Shown here in pieces: positions 61,283-64,000 of a stretch of 64,000 bases of DNA. The DNA comes from Symbiodinium natans (taxonomy: Eukaryota; Sar; Dinophyceae; Suessiales; Symbiodiniaceae): assembly GCA_905221605.1 (NCBI GenBank), contig CAJNDS010000135.1, forward strand, positions 90,001-154,000. Direction: 5' to 3'. The notes below the pieces were generated by a model. It ran no database searches, was not told the DNA's origin, and saw only the letters and a list, made by a program, of their open reading frames with translations. The number at the start of each line of letters is the position of its first letter. Position 1 is the stretch's first letter. The position numbers and the translations under genes are program-made.

Positions 61283-61731
61283 GTTTGGGGTTTAGGGTTT
61301 AGGGTTTAGGGTTTAGGGTTTAGGGCTAGGGTTCAGGTTTTAGGGTTCAGGGTTCAGGGTTTAGGGTTTAGCGCTAGGGTTCAGGGTTTAGGGGTTAGGG
61401 TTTAGGGTCTAGGGTTTGGGTTTGTGTGCTTTTCCGTGGGTTTCTAGCTAGGCTATACAATGCATCTTTGTTACATGTTGTCAGAGGCCAAAACTTAGGG
61501 CACGGAAGAGACTTGAGGCGTTCTCGGTTTGTAAAACAACGTCGATGTCTAAACTCCAAACCCTGAAACCCGAACCTCCGAGACCCCAACAACCCTAAAC
61601 CCTAAAGCACCCTGCTAAGCCCCAAGCCCTGAAACTCTGAGACCCTAGCAACACTGCACCTTAAACCCTCAACTCCTGAGACCCTGAACCATAATGCCAA
61701 TGTCGGCCGACAGACGATTTCCTTTTTCCAG

Positions 61732-61785
61732 TATTGGATTGGAGCCCGCTGCACTACGAGATTGTGGACTGACTTGACCGACAGC
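61732..61785 (+). CDS. Exon-like island
   Basis: Acceptor TTTCCTTTTTCCAG. YWIGARCTTRLWTDL then TDS and TGA inside a palindrome AGCTGAGCGCTCAGCT. Confidence 0.45.
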
Positions 61786-61917
61786 TGAGCGCTCAGCTGT
61801 GTTGCTTAGATCCCCGAGTCAGACAATCCTGAAAAAGCTCGGCCCAACACGGAGCATCCGAGCTACTTGCTGAGCTGGCGTCTCACCACTGATACTGCTC
61901 TATGCAGACATTCCTGA

Positions 61918-62119
61918 CGGCAAGGCCTTGGGAATCTCTTCAGACAATTGCGAGCTCCCTGCGCACGGATTCTCAACAAGCATTGTGCAAGCTCCAGTGA
62001 AGAGTCGACCGACTTCAGCGCAGAGATCCGCCGATGGAGCACCCAGCCAGAAGCGGTATGAGGCTCAGAAAATTCGCAGTAGTTCTGTTCTGCTCAGCCT
62101 TAGTAGTTCCAAACTCTAA
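61918..62119 (+). CDS. Long exon, possible C-terminus
   Basis: Acceptor GCTCTATGCAG (61917). IPDGKALGISSDNCE, VQAPVKSRPTSAQRS, SQKRYEAQKIRSSSV, then TAA 62117-62119. Serine/basic-rich and free of telomere repeats: the best single coding candidate. Product unknown. Confidence 0.65.
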
Positions 62120-62329
62120 GCCTTAACTTCATCACCCTAAACGGAGCTTAGGGTTGTGGGTTTTTGAAACCCCGAAGACCGGAGTCCTGAACCCAAAGCC
62201 GCAAGAGCCCCAACACCCGAAACGTGAATCCTCAGGGTTTAGGGCTTACGGTTCAGGAATTTAAAGTGAAACCTAGAACCCGCAACCCTAAAACTCTAAA
62301 ACCCGGAGAAACAATGCGCCTAACTCCTA

Positions 62330-62460
62330 GGTAGGATAAGGGGGACCCTTAAAAGGGAACCTTCTGGACCCTCTTCTGGCTCTCTTGAACAGGTTTTTTT
62401 TTTTTGAGAGGGTCTATAGGCCCAAGGGTCCCCCTAATCCTATCCCCTACTAACACTTTA
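62330..62460. mobile_element. Hairpin element, family N
   Basis: GTAGGATAAGGGGGACCC to GGGTCCCCCTAATCCTATCC, with a T12 run in the loop. Confidence 0.7.
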
Positions 62461-62835
62461 GCCTTGAAGCCCCTAAACCCTAAACCCTAAACCCTAAACC
62501 CTAAACCCTAAACCCTGAAGCTCAAGAAGCCCCTAAAGCCATAACCCTGGAACCCTATGGAAGCCCTAAAAGCCTGCATCCTGGAGCCCTTCCCCTACGA
62601 AAACCCTATTCCCAAACCCTAAACCCCTGAAGCCCTAAAGCCTGAAACCTTAAAAATCCTAAGCTTACAAACTCGAAGCCCTAACACCGTGAGGCCTGCA
62701 ACCCTGTGAATCAAAACCGTAAACCCTAAAACCCTGAAGCCTGAAACCCTACAAATCCTAAACCCGAAAACCCCAAACCCTAAGCCCCAAACCCTAAACC
62801 CTAAAACCCGAAACCCTAAACCGCCAAAACACTAG

Positions 62836-62946
62836 CCCTTTGACGATGCGAGGCGTGAAGGAGCCAAGCACGAGCCCGCTTGGGCTTGGAGCGCAGGTCT
62901 GGCGCCGAGATGTCGGAAGTTCGAAGGTCGGAGTTTTGAGCTCTAA
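62836..62946 (+). CDS. Exon-like island, 36 codons
   Basis: PFDDARREGAKHEPA, then AGLAPRCRKFEGRSF in phase 0 to TAA 62944. Preceded and followed by CCCTAAA. Confidence 0.6.
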   Translation, partial: PFDDARREGAKHEPAWAWSAGLAPRCRKFEGRSFEL

Positions 62947-63720
62947 GATGCCCTAAACCCTAAACCCTAAACCCTAAACCCTGAACCCAAAAGAGTTTAT
63001 TGTTTCGAGAGTCTAGAGTCTAGTGGTTTAAGGGTTTCGGGGTTAGAAACGCATAGCAGTCGGAGAGTAAGCTCGCAAGATCCAATTTGGGACCCCGCAA
63101 CCCGAGAACCTAGACTTGAAACCTACAACTCTTTTAGGGTTTTAGGGTTTAAGTTTAGGACTTAAGTTTAGGGTTCAGGGTTCAGGGTTCAGGGTTTAGG
63201 GTTTGGGGTTTAGGGACCCCTAAAACTTGAAAAGGACACCTGAGGTTTTTAGGACGCCCTTCTCCACATCTAGGGTTTGGGGTTTAGGCTTTATCTACTT
63301 GGAGGTTCACGGGTACTGAGAACCCACTCATAAGTCTACTTTTGCCCTACTTAGGGCACTTGGGGGGGCTTAGAAGCGCAGCTATAATTCGGGTTATAAG
63401 TAACCATGCACATGCTCGTGCTGCGCTTCATGGGAGTCCACAAAGGTGTGTTCGTATAGGGACAGATCTTGGGATCTCTTTTACGGTATGTTTCCTTAGA
63501 GTTTAGGGTAACAAAAGGTGGGCGCAGAATGTAGATCAACCCTTATGATGTGAGTATGATGTAGGACTTCCTACTGGGCTCCACTTCTCAGCCCCGGCCC
63601 TAGCTTACTGGGGTGGAGAGGTTAGGGTTTAGGGTACCTAAACCCGAAACCCTAAACCCCAAACCCCAAACCCTAAACCCTAAACCCCAAACCCTAAACC
63701 CTAAACCCCCTTGGACTCAG

Positions 63721-63762
63721 GGCAAGGCTGACAAAGTGCCGCAGCCGCAGCCAACAGGCCAA
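63721..63762 (+). CDS. Small exon-like island
   Basis: Acceptor TTGGACTCAG after CCCTAAA. GKADKVPQPQPTGQ in phase 0, donor GTGTCTTC. The frame stays open to 63786. Confidence 0.5.
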
Positions 63763-64000
63763 GTGTCTTCAACTTGCCGTAGTATCTGAGTAGGTAGCCG
63801 TAAACCTTTTGCCTGACGCTGGGGACTCGCTTGCGCACACGTCGCGCTTTGACCTTTCGGGGTATATATATATATGTATATTTTATTTAATTATTTATTT
63901 ACTTATTCTTAACCCTACCATAACTGAAAGGTTGCCTTTTTTTTGGCCCAGGGTATTCAGCCACTAGGTCGCCTACGTAATGAAATCTACGGCAGTGCCG

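Noticed and set aside
1-64000. tRNA, rRNA, snRNA genes and dinoflagellate spliced-leader relics.
   Set aside because: None recognised by eye on either strand; a covariance-model search would be needed to exclude diverged ones.

Overview
This window is nuclear DNA of a eukaryote with no recognisable complete gene. The most visible component is a plant-type telomere-like heptamer, TTTAGGG / CCCTAAA. It recurs as well over one hundred interstitial tracts of 2 to about 40 units, in both orientations, across all 64 kb. Between the tracts lie GC-richer islands of roughly 50-150 bases. Read on the + strand, most islands begin at an AG acceptor, often after a pyrimidine or C-rich tract, stay open in at least one frame, and end at a GT, GC or occasionally GA donor. 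The simplest reading is the body of one or more long, intron-dense genes, all transcribed to the right, with introns built largely of telomere-like repeats. TTTAGGG telomere chemistry, very small exons, GC/GA donors, one transcription direction and intron-borne inverted repeats fit a dinoflagellate-like alveolate best. A chromerid or a coccidian is possible (Eimeria genomes are known for interspersed AAACCCT repeats), but the long CAG runs of Eimeria are absent. No spliced-leader relic was recognised. The taxon is an inference.

Layout. 1-34 kb: dense alternation of arrays and exon-like islands, plus many 80-190 bp hairpin elements. 35-38.4 kb: a gene-poor block with an imperfect long repeat, an 11-copy 56-bp minisatellite, GATGATAAA-type low complexity and AT-rich DNA, with exon-like islands at 37.26 and 37.7 kb. 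38.4-42.1 kb: exon islands and hairpins. 42.3-43.9 kb: unique or simple-sequence DNA with few arrays. 44-52.9 kb: arrays, including homogenised variants CCCCTAAA and CCCCGAA, with exon islands. 52.89-53.42 kb: a putative hAT-like non-autonomous transposon. 53.5-58.5 kb: arrays and exon islands. 59.03-59.58 kb: a foldback element with near-perfect 110-120 bp arms. 59.8-64 kb: arrays and exon islands, including a long stop-terminated exon at 61.9 kb.

Main observations. (1) Exon islands are usually preceded by CCCTAAA tracts and followed by TTTAGGG tracts. A typical intron therefore starts (TTTAGGG)n, often with GTTTAGGG as the donor, and ends (CCCTAAA)n then GCAG, so its ends can pair. (2) Several dispersed hairpin elements occupy exactly the gap between two open frames, with splice sites at the element ends; they look like introner elements. 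(3) Two sites show arrays as insertions: one of exactly 19 heptamers between 22-bp direct repeats, and one present in one copy of a local duplication and absent from the other. (4) A dozen neighbouring exon pairs or triplets keep reading phase across the proposed introns.

Limits. Exon calls were made by eye from frame openness and splice consensus. Short GC-rich islands are often open by chance and several are open in two or three frames, so single exons are weak; phase-consistent chains are stronger. No protein family was identified with confidence, apart from an arginine/serine-rich (RS) segment at 9.8 kb. Gene boundaries cannot be placed.
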